A stretch of 64,000 bases of DNA from Sphingomonas jinjuensis (GTDB lineage: Bacteria; Pseudomonadota; Alphaproteobacteria; Sphingomonadales; Sphingomonadaceae). The notes below the pieces were generated by a model. The model was not told where the DNA came from and searched no databases. It saw only the letters and a list, made by a program, of their open reading frames with translations. The stretch spans positions 186,001 through 250,000 of the forward strand of contig NZ_JACIEV010000005.1 in NCBI RefSeq assembly GCF_014197105.1, given 5' to 3'. Below, piece by piece: positions 33,484-46,522 of this stretch. The position numbers and the translations under genes are program-made. Position 1 is the first letter of the stretch. Each line of letters starts with the position of its first letter.

Positions 33484-34818
33484 TCAGCCAGCCGGTGCAG
33501 CCGCCGGTGCCGCACCACCGGCAGCGGGCGGTGCCTGCAGATAGGTCGTCCACAGCTGCGCGATACCGGCGCGCGGCTGGGTCGTGACCTTGGCGAAGCT
33601 TGCCGTAGCGGCGGTCTTGTCGCCGGCACGCGCCTGGGCGATGCCGAGGTGGGTGTTGACCTCGTCGGCGTTCACCTTGGCGCCGCCCTTCTGCAGCGCC
33701 AGCTGATACATCTCGATCGCCTTGGCATAGTTGCCGGTGCCGAGATACGCGTCGCCAGTCTGCGCCGCGATGTCGCCGGAGGCCGCGGCCTTCGCCTTGT
33801 TCTCGCTGGTGGTCAGCGAGCCTTCGAGCTGGATGCCCTTGGCCGAATTGGCGAGCAGCTCCTTGGCGAGCGCATTGGCGGCGGGCACCTTGCCCGACGC
33901 GATGCCCTCCTTGATCACCGCGTTCGATTCCTGCGGCAGACCGCGGTCGGCAAGCGCCTGCGAATATTCCTCATAGTCGTACTGATCGGCCAGCGAGCCC
34001 GTGGCGCGCATCAGACGGAACAGGTCGATCTTCTGCGGCTTGTCGAGCGTCGCGATGCTGCCCTGGCCGATGCCGTAGGTGACGATGACGTCGCGCCACG
34101 TCTTCGACGTCGGATACGCCTTGACGTAATCGAGCATCCACTGGGTCGCGACCTGCTTCTGTCCCGCCTTGTTCGACTGGGCGATGCCGTAGCGGTAGTA
34201 ATCCTCCGGCGCCTTCTTGCCGGCCTGGGTCTGCGCGTCGATCGCCGCCTTCAAGTCCGACAGGCCGCCGGTCACGTTGCCGCTGGCGACCTTCGCCTGT
34301 GCGATCTGCAGGCCCATGTCCTCATTGACGTAGCCGAGCTTCTGCGCCTGCTCGAAATACTGGATCGCAACGGGATACTGCTTGCCGTTGTAGGCCAGCG
34401 CGCCGCGGCGATAGGCGTACTTGCCGCGATCTTCCGCCGGGGTCGACGGATTGGCGATCAGCGCGTCGAGCGGGGCGGCCAGAACCGCCTCGTTGATCGG
34501 CGCGTTCGGGTTTGCCTGCTGACCGGCGATGATCTTGGTCTGCTCTAGCTGATAGCGCAGCGCGGCGGCAATGTACTTGTCGTCGTCGGTCTTGGCCGCA
34601 GCCTCGAGCGCCACGACCTGCGGCTCCGCCGTCGCGACGTCGCGGGCGGCGAGCGCGGTCTGCGCGGCCTGCGCCGGCTTCAGCGCTTCGGGGCTGAGCT
34701 TCAGCCCGCCCTTTTTCTCTTCCTTCTTCGCCGCAGCCGCCGGAGAGGCGGTGATGGCGAGGCTGCTCACACCAGTCGTCAGCGCGAGCGCCAGTGCAAG
34801 CTTCGAAATGGTCTTCAT
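33484..34818 (-). CDS. exported TPR-repeat protein
   Basis: A 444-residue periplasmic protein. A signal peptide (MKTISKLALALALTTGVSSLAITASPAAAA) precedes a Lys-rich linker and helical repeats, including GKYAYRRGALAYNGKQYPVAIQYFEQAQKLG and GDAYLGTGNYAKAIEMYQLALQKGG, which are clear TPR units. The C-terminus is Ala/Pro-rich. AGGAGAG lies upstream of the ATG at 34818. TPRs mediate protein contacts; the partner is unknown. Confidence 0.8.
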   Translation of the reverse strand: MKTISKLALALALTTGVSSLAITASPAAAAKKEEKKGGLKLSPEALKPAQAAQTALAARDVATAEPQVVALEAAAKTDDDKYIAAALRYQLEQTKIIAGQQANPNAPINEAVLAAPLDALIANPSTPAEDRGKYAYRRGALAYNGKQYPVAIQYFEQAQKLGYVNEDMGLQIAQAKVASGNVTGGLSDLKAAIDAQTQAGKKAPEDYYRYGIAQSNKAGQKQVATQWMLDYVKAYPTSKTWRDVIVTYGIGQGSIATLDKPQKIDLFRLMRATGSLADQYDYEEYSQALADRGLPQESNAVIKEGIASGKVPAANALAKELLANSAKGIQLEGSLTTSENKAKAAASGDIAAQTGDAYLGTGNYAKAIEMYQLALQKGGAKVNADEVNTHLGIAQARAGDKTAATASFAKVTTQPRAGIAQLWTTYLQAPPAAGGAAPAAAPAG

Positions 34819-34976
34819 GGGGGCGAACTCTCCTGTTGAGCGCTTTCGCGGATCGCCCGCGGCATTAACGATGCCGCGGCGTACCAGCAAGCGAAGGGAA
34901 TGATTGCCGGTTCCAAATGCCGGTCCGCCGCTGAACCGCGATTGAACGCGGGCGCCCATGCCGCTACCCGGCGGCG

Positions 34977-35717
34977 ATGATCGCCGTGATCTCCCCCGCC
35001 AAGACGCTCGATTATGAATCGGCGCTCCCGCCCGTCGAGCCGACGAGCCCGCGCTTCGCCGACGAGGCGGCGGTGCTCGCCAAGGCGGCGTCGCACCTGA
35101 CGCAGAAGAAGCTATCGGAACTGATGCACATCTCGCCGGCGCTGGCGAAGCTCAACGCGGACCGATACCGCGACTTTGCCGAGGCGCCCGAGCGTCCAGC
35201 GATGTTCGCCTTCGCTGGCGACGTCTACACCGGGCTCGACGCGGCGACGCTCGACGAGGCGGCGGTGACGTTCGCGCAGGATCACCTCAGGATGCTGTCG
35301 GGTCTGTACGGCCTGCTTCGTCCGCTAGATGCGATGCGGCCCTACCGGCTGGAGATGGGCACGCGCTGGGCGCCGCGGCGCAAGAAGCTGACCGACTGGT
35401 GGGGCGATCGCATCGCCGACGCGCTCGCCGACGATCTCGCCGCCGAAGGCTCCAACACCGTCCTCAATCTCGCCAGCCAGGAATATTGGGCGGCGGTCGA
35501 CGGACGGCTCCCCGCCAGCGTCCGCGTCATTGCGGTCGATTTCCGCGACGGCAACCGGTTCGTCAGCTTCCACGCGAAGAAGGCGCGCGGGATGATGGCG
35601 CGCTGGCTGGTCGAGCATCGCATCGAGAACGTCGACGACATGCGCGGCTTCGACGCCGACGGCTATCGCTTCGATGTCGAGGCGAGCAGCGACGACCAGT
35701 GGCGGTTCGCGCGATGA
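34977..35717 (+). CDS. yaaA: YaaA family peroxide-stress protein
   Basis: A 246-residue DUF328/YaaA protein. In E. coli YaaA limits oxidative DNA damage by lowering free iron. Signature stretches include ISPAKTLDYES, LRMLSGLYGLLRPLDAMRPYRLEMGTRW, VLNLASQEYW and FHAKKARGMMARWLVEHRI. Length and motifs match the family fully. Its stop overlaps the next ATG (ATGA), coupling it to a short-chain dehydrogenase. Confidence 0.92.
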   Translation: MIAVISPAKTLDYESALPPVEPTSPRFADEAAVLAKAASHLTQKKLSELMHISPALAKLNADRYRDFAEAPERPAMFAFAGDVYTGLDAATLDEAAVTFAQDHLRMLSGLYGLLRPLDAMRPYRLEMGTRWAPRRKKLTDWWGDRIADALADDLAAEGSNTVLNLASQEYWAAVDGRLPASVRVIAVDFRDGNRFVSFHAKKARGMMARWLVEHRIENVDDMRGFDADGYRFDVEASSDDQWRFAR

Positions 35718-36403
35718 CCCGCGCGGTCGTCATCGGCGCCTCGGGCGGGATCGGCGCCGCCATCGCCGACGCGCTGGCGGAGGAAGGCCAGGCGCCGATC
35801 CGCCTCGCACGCTCGCTGCCCGGCGAGGCGCATATCGATATCGAGGACGAGGCCAGCATCGCCGCCGCGGCGGCGCGAGTGGCAACGGGTGGAGTCCTCG
35901 ATCTGGTCGTCGTCGCCACCGGCCTGCTGCACCAGGGCGATCGGACGCCCGAAAAGTCGATCGGCGAGCTCGATCCCGCCTGGATCGCGCGTCAGTTCGC
36001 GATCAATGCGATCGGCCCGGCGATCGTCGCGAAGCATTTCCTGCCGATCATGCCGCGCCAGGGGCGCTGCGTCTTCGCGGTGCTCTCGGCACGGATCGGC
36101 AGCATCTCCGACAACAAGCTCGGCGGCTGGTACGGCTATCGCGCGGCGAAGGCGGCGCTCAACCAGTTCGTCCGCACGCTCGCTATCGAGGAGCGTCGGC
36201 GCAACGATCGCGCGATCGTCGTCGGCCTTCATCCCGGCACCGTCGACACCGCGCTGTCACGCCCGTTCCAGGGCCGGGTGCGCGAAGGCACACTGTTCAC
36301 GCCCGATCGCGCCGCGGTGCAGCTGCTCGACGTGCTCGATGGATTGAAGGCGCCCGACAGCGGCAAGTTGTTCGATTATCAGGGTTTAGAGATTGCACCG
36401 TGA
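35714..36403 (+). CDS. short-chain dehydrogenase (SDR)
   Basis: A 229-residue SDR. The cofactor motif is VVIGASGGIGAAIA, the structural NAG-like site is FAINAIGP, the catalytic Ser lies in LSARIGSI and the Y-x-x-x-K is YGYRAAKAAL. The LHPGTVDTALSRPF stretch matches the CsgA-like group found across proteobacteria. Substrate unknown. It is coupled to yaaA. Confidence 0.85.
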   Translation: MTRAVVIGASGGIGAAIADALAEEGQAPIRLARSLPGEAHIDIEDEASIAAAAARVATGGVLDLVVVATGLLHQGDRTPEKSIGELDPAWIARQFAINAIGPAIVAKHFLPIMPRQGRCVFAVLSARIGSISDNKLGGWYGYRAAKAALNQFVRTLAIEERRRNDRAIVVGLHPGTVDTALSRPFQGRVREGTLFTPDRAAVQLLDVLDGLKAPDSGKLFDYQGLEIAP

Positions 36404-36533
36404 CACGAAGTGACGGCATTGTCATGCCCGCGCCACATCGCCGTCAGCGGTGTGGGCGCAGAAAAGGGTCAGCGGCGCTCCTATCCCCCTGTCTTGGAGC
36501 GCCGCACCCCATAACAATATAGGAAGGTGTCTG

Positions 36534-36785
36534 ATGACCAAGTCGCTTCCCTTCATCCTTCTGTCGGCCGGCGCGATGATTGCCGGTACCGCGGCGATCG
36601 CCGACGCGCAGACCGCGACGAAGACGACCACCAAGACGACGACCCAGCGCGCCGCCAATGGCCAGTTCGTCAAGAAGACGACGACGTCGGGCAAAATGGT
36701 CACCACCAAATTGGCCAATGGCAAGTCGGTCACCTACGACTGCGGCAAACCGGGCAACGCGACGAAAGCCGTCTGCAAAAAGTGA
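36534..36785 (+). CDS. small secreted Thr/Lys-rich protein
   Basis: An 83-residue protein. A signal peptide (MTKSLPFILLSAGAMIAGTAAIADA) is followed by a low-complexity Thr/Lys segment and a C-terminal TYDCGKPGNATKAVCKK with two Cys that could form a disulphide. AGGAAGG precedes the ATG at 36534. No family is recognised; it could be a small cationic envelope protein. Confidence 0.6.
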   Translation: MTKSLPFILLSAGAMIAGTAAIADAQTATKTTTKTTTQRAANGQFVKKTTTSGKMVTTKLANGKSVTYDCGKPGNATKAVCKK

Positions 36786-36799
36786 GCGGCCACCGTCGA

Positions 36800-36833
36800 T
36801 CACGCGCGCGCGTAAGCGTACACGCGCGCGTGA
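36800..36833. terminator. perfect CG-alternating stem-loop before gyrA
   Basis: TCACGCGCGCG (36800-36810) and CGCGCGCGTGA (36823-36833) form an 11-bp perfect stem with a 12-nt loop, 15 bases after the preceding stop codon. No U-run follows. It may end the upstream transcript or be a supercoiling-sensitive element, given its alternating CG. Confidence 0.4.
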
Positions 36834-36897
36834 CAAGCGAGCAGCGGCGGCGTAGACGGGCGTGACACCCTCGTAACAACCCGAAAGAGCCGCACCC

Positions 36898-39671
<2,774 letters not shown>

Positions 39672-39675
<4 letters not shown>

Positions 39676-40025
39676 GCGAGCGCCCGCAGATCGCCTATAA
39701 GGTGCTGACCGCCGACGAATTGGCCACGCTGGAACGCGATGGCCGGTTCGAAGGCTCAGCCGACGACCGCCGCGACGGGTTCATCCACCTGTCGACCGAG
39801 GACCAGCTGGCGGGAACCGTCGACAAGCACTTCGCTGGCGTCGACGATCTCCAGATCGCGGCGATCGATCTCGGCAGCTTCGGCGGTTCGCTGAAGTGGG
39901 AGGAAAGCCGCGGCGGCGCGCTGTTCCCGCACCTCTACGGGCCGCTGCTGCTCGAAGAGGTCATCGCCTACGGCCCGCTGGTGCGTGGGACGGATGGGGC
40001 GATCAAGCTACCGATCGCTGGGTAA
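39672..40025 (+). CDS. DUF952 family protein
   Basis: A 117-residue protein with the DUF952 pattern: AYKVLTADELATLERDGRFEGSADDRRDGFIHLST, then LKWEESRGGALFPHLYGPL. The fold is related to ADP-ribosyltransferase-like small domains, and no activity is proven. It starts with ATGA on the gyrA stop. Confidence 0.85.
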
Positions 40026-40048
40026 CTGACCCACCCTCACTCTCCCCA

Positions 40049-40115
40049 CTGCCTTCGGCAGCGGGCCTCTTCCCTCTCCCGGCGGGAGAGGGAAAAAGCT
40101 GCCGCAGGCAGCGAA
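40049..40115. terminator. nested hairpins after the gyrA-DUF952 operon
   Basis: TTCCCTCTCCC (40070-40080) pairs with GGGAGAGGGAA (40084-40094) across a three-base loop. CTGCCTTCGGCAG upstream and the CTGCC...GGCAG block downstream form flanking hairpins. The structure lies between convergent genes ending at 40025 and 40134 and probably acts as a bidirectional terminator. Similar elements recur between sphingomonad genes. Confidence 0.6.
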
Positions 40116-40133
40116 GGGTGAGGACGGAGCAAT

Positions 40134-40565
40134 TTAAGCATACAAATCCACCACCTCCGCCCCCTCGCCCACCGCGCGCAACAACAGCGTCCGGTGGCAG
40201 TGGCAGGGATCGCGCTCGTAACACAGCAGCGCGCTCGGCTTCTCCGCCGCCAGGCCCATCATGATTGCCGCCTCTGCCTGCGTCTCGGGCAGCTCGAGCT
40301 GTTCGGCATAGACCCGCTCCAGCGTCGCGACATCGCCCTTCTTCGCCGCATCGCGCCCTTCCTTGGGCGTGCCAAGTGTGCGGAGGTGGACATAGTCGAT
40401 CCCCGCCTCCTTCAACGACGCCGCCAGCGACGATTTGGAAAAGCCTGGCCGCCGCGACAGCGGCAGCGCGCGGACGTCGATGACGCGCTCGACTCCGGCC
40501 GAGGTGAGCGCCGCCAGGAACTCCGCCATGGTCGTCGCTTCATAGCCGATGGTGTAGATCGTCAT
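40134..40565 (-). CDS. DUF488 family protein
   Basis: A 143-residue protein with DUF488 features: IYTIGYEATTMAEFLAAL, VIDVRALPLSRRPGFSK, and the Cys/His-rich LLCYERDPCHCHRTLL. Function is not established; the conserved Cys suggests a catalytic or metal role. Its ATG overlaps the stop of the VOC gene upstream. Confidence 0.85.
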   Translation of the reverse strand: MTIYTIGYEATTMAEFLAALTSAGVERVIDVRALPLSRRPGFSKSSLAASLKEAGIDYVHLRTLGTPKEGRDAAKKGDVATLERVYAEQLELPETQAEAAIMMGLAAEKPSALLCYERDPCHCHRTLLLRAVGEGAEVVDLYA

Positions 40566-40945
40566 CCCCGCTCCTCGTGAAACACCGCCTCAACGTTGAT
40601 CCCGTCGGCGTCGAGCACGAAGGCGGCATAATAGCCCGTGCCGTACTGGGGCCGCAGCCCGGGGGCGCCATGATCGCGTCCGCCGGCGGCGAGCGCGGCG
40701 GCGTGGAAAGCGTCGACCTCGGCACGGTTCGCGGCGCGGAAGGCGACATGGCTTCCCTCCCCGGGCCGCTCGCCGTCACCAATCACGAAGTCGACTGTCT
40801 CGCCGACTCCCATCAGTACGACCGAATGACCGGCGTCGTTCTTCGTGTCGGCAATGATCCGGTAACCGAGCGGCGCTAGAGCGGCGGCGTAGAAGCGCCG
40901 CGAACGACCGATGTCGATTACCGCGAGCCCAAGATGATCGATCAT
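40562..40945 (-). CDS. VOC (glyoxalase/dioxygenase fold) family protein
   Basis: A 127-residue protein with paired beta-alpha-beta-beta-beta units: MIDHLGLAVIDIGRSRRFYAAALAPLG at the start and YYAAFVLDADGINVEAVFHE at the end, with H4 and E122 (IEAVFHE-like) as likely metal ligands. Members include lactoylglutathione lyases and antibiotic-binding proteins; specificity cannot be told. It forms a two-gene operon with the DUF488 gene. Confidence 0.82.
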   Translation of the reverse strand: MIDHLGLAVIDIGRSRRFYAAALAPLGYRIIADTKNDAGHSVVLMGVGETVDFVIGDGERPGEGSHVAFRAANRAEVDAFHAAALAAGGRDHGAPGLRPQYGTGYYAAFVLDADGINVEAVFHEERG

Positions 40946-41096
40946 CGCCGCCTATCCCTCGGTTCGTCCCGTTATGGTGCGCACAATGTGCAGACCGCCA
41001 TAGACTGTTAACCATTCCGCGGCTAATCGCGCGCCCGTTTCCGGCGCGGCTTGGGCGCCGGGGTGCCCAACAATCCGAATAGCGGCAAGGTTCCCG

Positions 41097-42890
<1,794 letters not shown>

Positions 42891-42923
42891 CGTCGCGCAC
42901 GCGGTGGTGTAGCCCGCGCCGTC

Positions 42924-44294
42924 ATGACCCACGACATCCACGTCATCGGCGGCGGCCTCGCCGGATCGGAAGCCGCCTGGCAGCTGGCCGAGGCCGGCTA
43001 TTGCGTCCGCCTGTCTGAAATGCGCGGCGGCGGCACCATGACGCCCGCGCACCATACCGACAGCCTCGCCGAACTCGTCTGCTCGAACAGCTTCCGCTCC
43101 GACGATGCCGAGAGCAACGCGGTCGGGCTGCTGCATCAGGAGATGCGAACGCTCGGCTCACTGATCCTGCGCCAAGGCGATATCCACCGCGTCCCTGCGG
43201 GGTCGGCGCTCGCGATGGACCGTGACGGCTTCTCCGCCGGCGTCACCGCCGCGCTGGAGGCGCATCCCAACATTATGATCGTCCGCGAACGGATCGATGC
43301 GCTGCCCGACGGTCCCGCGATCATCGCCACCGGTCCTCTCACCGCCCCCGGCCTCGCCCAGGCGATCGGTGCGGCGACGGGTAGCGACGCGCTCGCCTTC
43401 TTCGATGCGATCGCCCCGATCGTCTATCGCGACAGCATCGACATGGACATCGCCTGGTTCCAGTCGCGCTGGAACAAGGGCGAAGGGTCCGACTACATCA
43501 ACTGCCCGATGACCAAGGAGCAGTATATCGCCTTTCACCAGGCCCTGCTCGATGGCGAGAAGACCGAATTCCGCGAGTGGGAGAAGGACACACCTTATTT
43601 CGAGGGCTGCATGCCCGTCGAAGTCATGGCGGAACGCGGCGTCGATACGCTGCGCTACGGGCCGATGAAGGGCGTCGGCCTCGACGATCCGCGCACCGGC
43701 CGCTGGCCTTATGCCGTCGTCCAGCTGCGCCAGGACAATGCCACCGGCACGCTGTGGAACATCGTCGGCTTCCAGACCAAGCTGAAGCATGCCGAGCAGG
43801 TCCGCCTGTTCCGCACGATCCCGGGTCTGGAGAATGCCGAGTTCGCGCGGTTGGGCGGGCTTCACCGCAACACCTTCATCCGTTCGCCCGAACTGCTCGA
43901 TCCGACCTTGCGGCTGAAGAACCGGCCCAACATCCGCTTCGCTGGCCAGATCACCGGCTGCGAAGGCTATGTCGAAAGCGCGGCGGTCGGCTTGCTCGCC
44001 GGCCGGTTCGCTGCCGCCGAGTTGGCCGCCCGAACCTTGACGCCGCCGCCCCCGGAAACCGCGCTGGGCGCGCTCCTCGGCCACATCACCGGCGCAGCGG
44101 AGGCCGAGACCTACCAGCCGATGAACGTCAACTTCGGCCTGTTCCCACCGATCCCCGGCCGGACCAAGAAGGCCGACCGCAAGAAGATGTACACCGATCG
44201 CGGGCGTGCGGCGCTGGCGACGTGGCTCAGCTCTCTTCCGACTGGGGCGCCGACGGCGGCGGACAATTCGCGGGAGCACGCGGCTTCCGCTTGA
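42924..44294 (+). CDS. trmFO: TrmFO, folate-dependent tRNA m5U54 methyltransferase
   Basis: A 456-residue flavoprotein that methylates U54 in the tRNA T-loop with methylenetetrahydrofolate. It shows the FAD-binding [17 protein letters not shown], the [10 protein letters not shown] block with its conserved Cys, [27 protein letters not shown] with the second conserved Cys, and [15 protein letters not shown]. Length is normal. Its last 68 bases overlap the convergent EF-hand gene. Confidence 0.96.
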   Translation: MTHDIHVIGGGLAGSEAAWQLAEAGYCVRLSEMRGGGTMTPAHHTDSLAELVCSNSFRSDDAESNAVGLLHQEMRTLGSLILRQGDIHRVPAGSALAMDRDGFSAGVTAALEAHPNIMIVRERIDALPDGPAIIATGPLTAPGLAQAIGAATGSDALAFFDAIAPIVYRDSIDMDIAWFQSRWNKGEGSDYINCPMTKEQYIAFHQALLDGEKTEFREWEKDTPYFEGCMPVEVMAERGVDTLRYGPMKGVGLDDPRTGRWPYAVVQLRQDNATGTLWNIVGFQTKLKHAEQVRLFRTIPGLENAEFARLGGLHRNTFIRSPELLDPTLRLKNRPNIRFAGQITGCEGYVESAAVGLLAGRFAAAELAARTLTPPPPETALGALLGHITGAAEAETYQPMNVNFGLFPPIPGRTKKADRKKMYTDRGRAALATWLSSLPTGAPTAADNSREHAASA

Positions 44295-44691
44295 CCGCGG
44301 TGGTCGCGAACTCGGCGGCGTTCATCGCGCCAGACTTGTCGCGGTCGGCGGCGGCGAACTTGGTCGTCGCCTTGATCGCCCATTCGTCGAACGAGAGCTG
44401 CCCGTCGCCGTTGCGGTCGAGCTTGGCGAACGCCTTGCGCCGCTGCGCCAGATATTCCTCGCGGGTGACCTCGCCGTCGCGATTCTTGTCGTAGCGGTTG
44501 AACCGCTTCTGCTCGCGCGTGGCGGGCGACGCCTTGGGTACGCTGTCGGGAAGCGGCGCGTCGTCGATGCCCGCCCGCTGCATCGGCGCGGCGGGAAGCG
44601 CCGCCTGCACCGCCGGCCGGTCACCAAGCATCAGCACGCCTGCCGCACCCGCCGCCACCACCGCGCCGGCTCCCGCCACCCATCGCCACAT
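44227..44691 (-). CDS. membrane-anchored EF-hand protein
   Basis: A 154-residue protein with an N-terminal hydrophobic anchor or signal ([19 protein letters not shown]) and three EF-hand loops: [13 protein letters not shown] from D68, [13 protein letters not shown] from D92 and [13 protein letters not shown] from D116. It should bind calcium in the periplasm. The ATG at 44691 has AGGGGAAA upstream. The C-terminal coding region overlaps trmFO on the other strand. Confidence 0.8.
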   Translation of the reverse strand: MWRWVAGAGAVVAAGAAGVLMLGDRPAVQAALPAAPMQRAGIDDAPLPDSVPKASPATREQKRFNRYDKNRDGEVTREEYLAQRRKAFAKLDRNGDGQLSFDEWAIKATTKFAAADRDKSGAMNAAEFATTAVKRKPRAPANCPPPSAPQSEES

Positions 44692-44713
44692 CGTCCGTTT
44701 CCCCTGCGAAAGA

Positions 44714-45352
44714 TCACCGACCGGTAAGCCGGAACCGCGCCACACGCCATGCCGCGCCAAGCCCGCCGGCCGTACCATCGCGAGACCGAAGCGGCAGTAG
44801 CGCCAGCAGCGTCAGCACCCCCATCGGTCGTGCCGCCGCCGGCCATGGCGACATCGTGGCGTCACGCCACCGGGCCTCCGCCAGATCCCTCGCGCGGGCG
44901 CGCTCCTCGCCATCGATCGAGGCGGCAAAATCGGCCAGCGCCCATGCCTCGCCCGCCGCTGCCGGTGGGGTCGTCCCGAGCAGCGCACCGACCGCGGCAA
45001 AGAGCGTCTCGCCACGCTGGCGTGCGAACCGGCATAGCGCCTCGTCGGGAAGTGGACGCGGCTCCAACACCACTTCCCAACCGCTCGCCATCTCGGCCAG
45101 CGCGGCACCGGTCACGCCCCGCGGCAACACCTCGGCGGCGAGTTGTTCGAACAAAGGCTCCGCCGGCACCGTGCCGGCGTCGAGCGCACCCAGCGCCTCG
45201 AACCACCAGGTCAGCCGCATCTGCGCCACCAGCGGATCGCGCGTCCGCCGGGCGAGCTGTTCCAGTCGGCGATCGAGCGCGACGACGGCATCGTACGCCG
45301 GGTAAATCACACCTTCAAGCTGGCCGCGGATAAGCGAAAATGGATCGGACAC
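44714..45352 (-). CDS. short squalene/phytoene-synthase-like protein
   Basis: A 212-residue all-helical protein related to the squalene/phytoene synthase family: AYDAVVALDRRLEQLARRTRDPLVAQMRLTWWFEAL, then RFARQRGETLFAAVGALLG. Real synthases are about 280 residues and hold two Asp-rich motifs (DxxxD); neither is intact here. So it is likely a non-catalytic relative, like assembly factors of the NDUFAF6 type. A GTG at 45352 is the start. Twenty-two bases separate its stop from the start of the EF-hand gene on the same strand. Confidence 0.65.
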   Translation of the reverse strand: MSDPFSLIRGQLEGVIYPAYDAVVALDRRLEQLARRTRDPLVAQMRLTWWFEALGALDAGTVPAEPLFEQLAAEVLPRGVTGAALAEMASGWEVVLEPRPLPDEALCRFARQRGETLFAAVGALLGTTPPAAAGEAWALADFAASIDGEERARARDLAEARWRDATMSPWPAAARPMGVLTLLALLPLRSRDGTAGGLGAAWRVARFRLTGR

Positions 45353-45399
45353 GCCGGGATTATACCGAAATTTAATCAAGCCGCGGTAGTCCCGCCAGC

Positions 45400-45948
45400 A
45401 TGGTCGCCACTCCCGTTGTCCCGCCACGTCGACGCGGTCGACCCCTTCGGCGGCTCATGGCCGACAAGAGCGGAGCGACGATCGTCGAATTCGCGATTGT
45501 CTCGATCCCCTTCTTCGCGTTGCTGATCGCCATCCTGCAGACTTCGCTCGTCTTCTTTGCGCAGCAGGCACTCGATACGGCAAGCGAGAAAGCTGTCCGC
45601 ATCCTGGTAACCGGCTCAGCGCAAAAATCGGGAATGACCGCCGCCCAGTTCAAAACGCAGGCCTGCACTAGCCTGCCCACTTTCATGCAATGTGCGAACC
45701 TGATCGTCGACGTGCAATCGGCCGCCCAATTTTCCAGCATCGACACGTCGACGCCGACGATCACCTACGACAGCTCCGGCAAACCGGTCAGCGCGTTCGA
45801 CCCGGGCGACTCGAGCGAGATCACGATCGTACGGCTGATGTACATCTGGAACGTCGCACCGGGTCCGCTCGGCTTCGATCTATCGACACTGTCGCGCGGC
45901 AAGCGATTGATGGTCTCGACCCAGGTGTTCAAGTCGGAGATTTCGTGA
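45400..45948 (+). CDS. TadE-like pilus-assembly protein
   Basis: A 182-residue protein. After a basic N-terminus, the TadE segment SGATIVEFAIVSIPFFALLIAILQTSLVFFAQQALDTASEKAVR contains the pseudopilin-like Glu five residues into the hydrophobic stretch. The rest is periplasmic with two Cys. It is the first of three overlapping Flp/Tad minor pilin-type genes. Confidence 0.82.
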   Translation: MVATPVVPPRRRGRPLRRLMADKSGATIVEFAIVSIPFFALLIAILQTSLVFFAQQALDTASEKAVRILVTGSAQKSGMTAAQFKTQACTSLPTFMQCANLIVDVQSAAQFSSIDTSTPTITYDSSGKPVSAFDPGDSSEITIVRLMYIWNVAPGPLGFDLSTLSRGKRLMVSTQVFKSEIS

Positions 45949-46484
45949 TGCGGGCCGTGCGCTTCATCCGCCGCCTTCTTGCCGCACGGCGCGGCGTCGC
46001 GATGATCGAATTCGCCATGTCGCTGCCGTTCCTCACGGTGCTCTACGTAGGTGGCTTTCAGGTGTGCGACGCCGTCTCCGCCTGGCGGAAGGTCACGCGC
46101 GCCACGCGCACGGTCGCGGACCTCACTTCGCAATATACATCCGTCGACGAGCAGGATGTCATCGACATCCTCAATTCGTCCCAGCAGGTGATGTCTCCCT
46201 ACAAGGCGTCGGCGGCGATCATCACGGTCACGCAGGTCAAGATGAACGACCTTGCCTATCCCACGGTCGACTGGAGTCGCGGGAAGAACGCGCAAGGCTT
46301 GGCAAGCGGCACCTACTTCAACCTGCCGCTCGCGATCCGCCAGGCCAACACGTCGATGATCGTCGCGCAGATCAGCTACACCTACACGCCGCTGTTCGGG
46401 TCGAAGTTCTTCGGCACGATCCCGCTGCGCGAGACGATCATCATGAGTCCGCGCGCGTCGACCTCGGTCACGATGCAGCAGTGA
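45948..46484 (+). CDS. second TadE-like pilus-assembly protein
   Basis: A 178-residue TadE/TadF-type protein: RGVAMIEFAMSLPFLTVLYVGGFQVCDAVSAWRKVTRATRTVADL is the membrane segment with the conserved Glu. The ATG at 45948 overlaps the previous TGA (TGATG). The C-terminal domain is a small periplasmic beta fold. No prepilin peptidase or TadA ATPase is in the window. Confidence 0.82.
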   Translation: MRAVRFIRRLLAARRGVAMIEFAMSLPFLTVLYVGGFQVCDAVSAWRKVTRATRTVADLTSQYTSVDEQDVIDILNSSQQVMSPYKASAAIITVTQVKMNDLAYPTVDWSRGKNAQGLASGTYFNLPLAIRQANTSMIVAQISYTYTPLFGSKFFGTIPLRETIIMSPRASTSVTMQQ

Positions 46485-46522
46485 TCGACCCCCCGGCACC
46501 CTTTCGCTTCGAGATCGTCACG

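Noticed and set aside
40976..41000. A partial palindrome (TGCGCAC...TGTGCA) before the ABC exporter
   Set aside because: The arms do not pair cleanly and no regulator is adjacent, so it was not listed as an operator.
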